Below, piece by piece: positions 5,322-6,166 of a stretch of 6,166 nt of DNA; the stretch's first letter is position 1; each line of letters starts with the position of its first letter. The notes under the pieces were generated by a model. That model had not been told where the DNA came from and ran no database searches. It worked only from the letters and a program-made list of their open reading frames with translations. Source of the stretch: Alphaproteobacteria bacterium (GTDB lineage Bacteria > Pseudomonadota > Alphaproteobacteria > Rhodobacterales > Rhodobacteraceae); the NCBI GenBank assembly GCA_003696705.1, contig RFGD01000221.1, forward strand, positions 1-6,166. The letters are read 5' to 3'. The position numbers and the translations under genes are program-made.

Positions 5322-6166
5322 CGGCTTTCAGTTCGGACGACAGGCGGAACGGCACCACCTGCCCGCGCAGCTGCGCGCGATAGATGGCAAGGGATTCGGC
5401 GACCCGCATGATGTAGTTCCGCGTCTCGGGGAACGGGACCTTCTCGATCCAGTCTATCGGGTCCACGCCGGGCGCGCGCGGGTCGCCCTGTTCCTTCATC
5501 CACGCCCGCACACGCGACGGCCCGGCATTGTAGGCCGCGGCGACCAGGACGACGTTGCCCCCGAATTCGTCGACGAGGTGCGCGAGGTAGGCCGAGCCGA
5601 GCCGTGCGTTGTAGGCCCAGTCGTCGAGGAGTCTTGCCTCGGAATAGTCGACGCCCAGCTCGCGGGCCATGGCGCGGGCGGTGCGCGGCATCAGCTGCAT
5701 GAGCCCGCGCGCCCCGGCCGGGCTTATCCGCTGATGGCGAAACTCGCTTTCGCGCCGGGCGATGGCCAGCGCAAGCTCGGGCGGCACCGAAAGCGGCACC
5801 TCGGTCAGGCGGGTCAGCGGGAAGTAGCCCGGCACCAGTTCATGCCCGGCCCGCGCGGCCCGCTTGCCGACGATGACGGCGGCATAGGGTTCGCCAAGGT
5901 CGAGGATCATCGACAGAAGGCGGCCGATCTCGTCCCGCTCGAGGCTCTCCGACAGATGAGCAAAGAAACGCGCCGACAGGTCCGTGTCGCCGGCCGCGCG
6001 AAGAAGAAGGGCCGCTTGCAGGACGCTCGAACGCAGGAAGGGCGAGGTGCGCCAGCTCTCGAACACCTCTTTGCCGGCAAGGCGCGGGTCGGGGGGCACG
6101 CCCGCCCTTTCGGCGGCAAGCTGACCGTAGAAACTGGTCTGATGGCGCGCGCCCTCGGTGTAGAAG
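5314..6166 (-). CDS. slt: Soluble lytic murein transglycosylase (Slt family), N-terminus beyond window
   Basis: This periplasmic enzyme cleaves the MurNAc-GlcNAc bond of peptidoglycan non-hydrolytically, leaving 1,6-anhydro-MurNAc ends; it serves wall turnover and insertion of envelope machines. Only the last 284 codons are here, from a protein probably about 640-660 aa long. A GTG at 6099 could be mistaken for a start, but the frame remains open to the edge and the upstream residues (GARHQTSFYGQLAAERAG) are typical of the superhelical Slt U-domain, so the gene continues to the right. The catalytic domain shows RRESEF with the general-acid/base Glu at 5749-5751, SPAGARGLMQLMP at 5686-5724 and AYNAG at 5521-5535, the hallmarks of the goose-type lysozyme-like (SLT) fold. 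It ends PFRLSSELKAGR. The signal peptide, if any, is outside the window. It converges with hemE and shows no functional link to it. Confidence 0.93.
   Translation of the reverse strand, partial: FYTEGARHQTSFYGQLAAERAGVPPDPRLAGKEVFESWRTSPFLRSSVLQAALLLRAAGDTDLSARFFAHLSESLERDEIGRLLSMILDLGEPYAAVIVGKRAARAGHELVPGYFPLTRLTEVPLSVPPELALAIARRESEFRHQRISPAGARGLMQLMPRTARAMARELGVDYSEARLLDDWAYNARLGSAYLAHLVDEFGGNVVLVAAAYNAGPSRVRAWMKEQGDPRAPGVDPIDWIEKVPFPETRNYIMRVAESLAIYRAQLRGQVVPFRLSSELKAGR

Noticed and set aside
5314..6099. Treating the transglycosylase as a complete 261-aa protein starting at the GTG at 6099
   Set aside because: The frame is open to the window edge and the residues before the GTG look like the Slt U-domain. 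A start there would also lack a signal peptide for a periplasmic enzyme.

Overview
The window is GC-rich (about two thirds G+C by eye), with strong G/C bias at third codon positions and long spurious open frames opposite the real genes. The proteins look most like those of Alphaproteobacteria, and the Rhodobacteraceae/Rhodobacterales are the best guess. This placement rests on recognised family sequences, not on a search.

Layout from left to right. (1) 1-992, minus: the first 330 codons of a peptidase-M24-fold hydrolase resembling ectoine hydrolase (DoeA/EutD); its C-terminus lies beyond the left edge. (2) 997-3039, minus: a complete 680-aa NADH:flavin oxidoreductase of the trimethylamine dehydrogenase / 2,4-dienoyl-CoA reductase class, closest to the StcD type annotated as N-methylproline demethylase. 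Only 4 bases separate its stop from the M24 start, so the two are almost certainly co-transcribed. (3) 3040-3186: a GC-rich leader with a strong Shine-Dalgarno for the flavoprotein. (4) 3187-4137, minus: hemC, hydroxymethylbilane synthase. (5) 4138-4239: a short divergent control region. (6) 4240-5289, plus: hemE, uroporphyrinogen decarboxylase. (7) 5314-6166, minus: the C-terminal part of an Slt-type lytic murein transglycosylase, convergent with hemE and cut by the right edge.

Functionally the window joins a housekeeping block to a catabolic pair. hemC and hemE encode two nearby steps of tetrapyrrole synthesis: porphobilinogen to hydroxymethylbilane, and uroporphyrinogen III to coproporphyrinogen III. 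They diverge from a shared 102-bp promoter region. Downstream of hemC on the same strand sits a demethylase-like flavoenzyme followed by an ectoine-hydrolase-like enzyme. This pairing suggests catabolism of a methylated or cyclic amino-acid osmolyte such as N-methylproline (from proline betaine) or an ectoine-like ring. The exact substrate cannot be read from the sequence.

No RNA genes, insertion sequences, CRISPR arrays, prophage genes or attachment sites were seen. The most interesting element is the tightly coupled flavin demethylase plus metal-ligand-less M24 hydrolase pair. Both enzymes have altered cofactor or metal motifs compared with the textbook members of their superfamilies.
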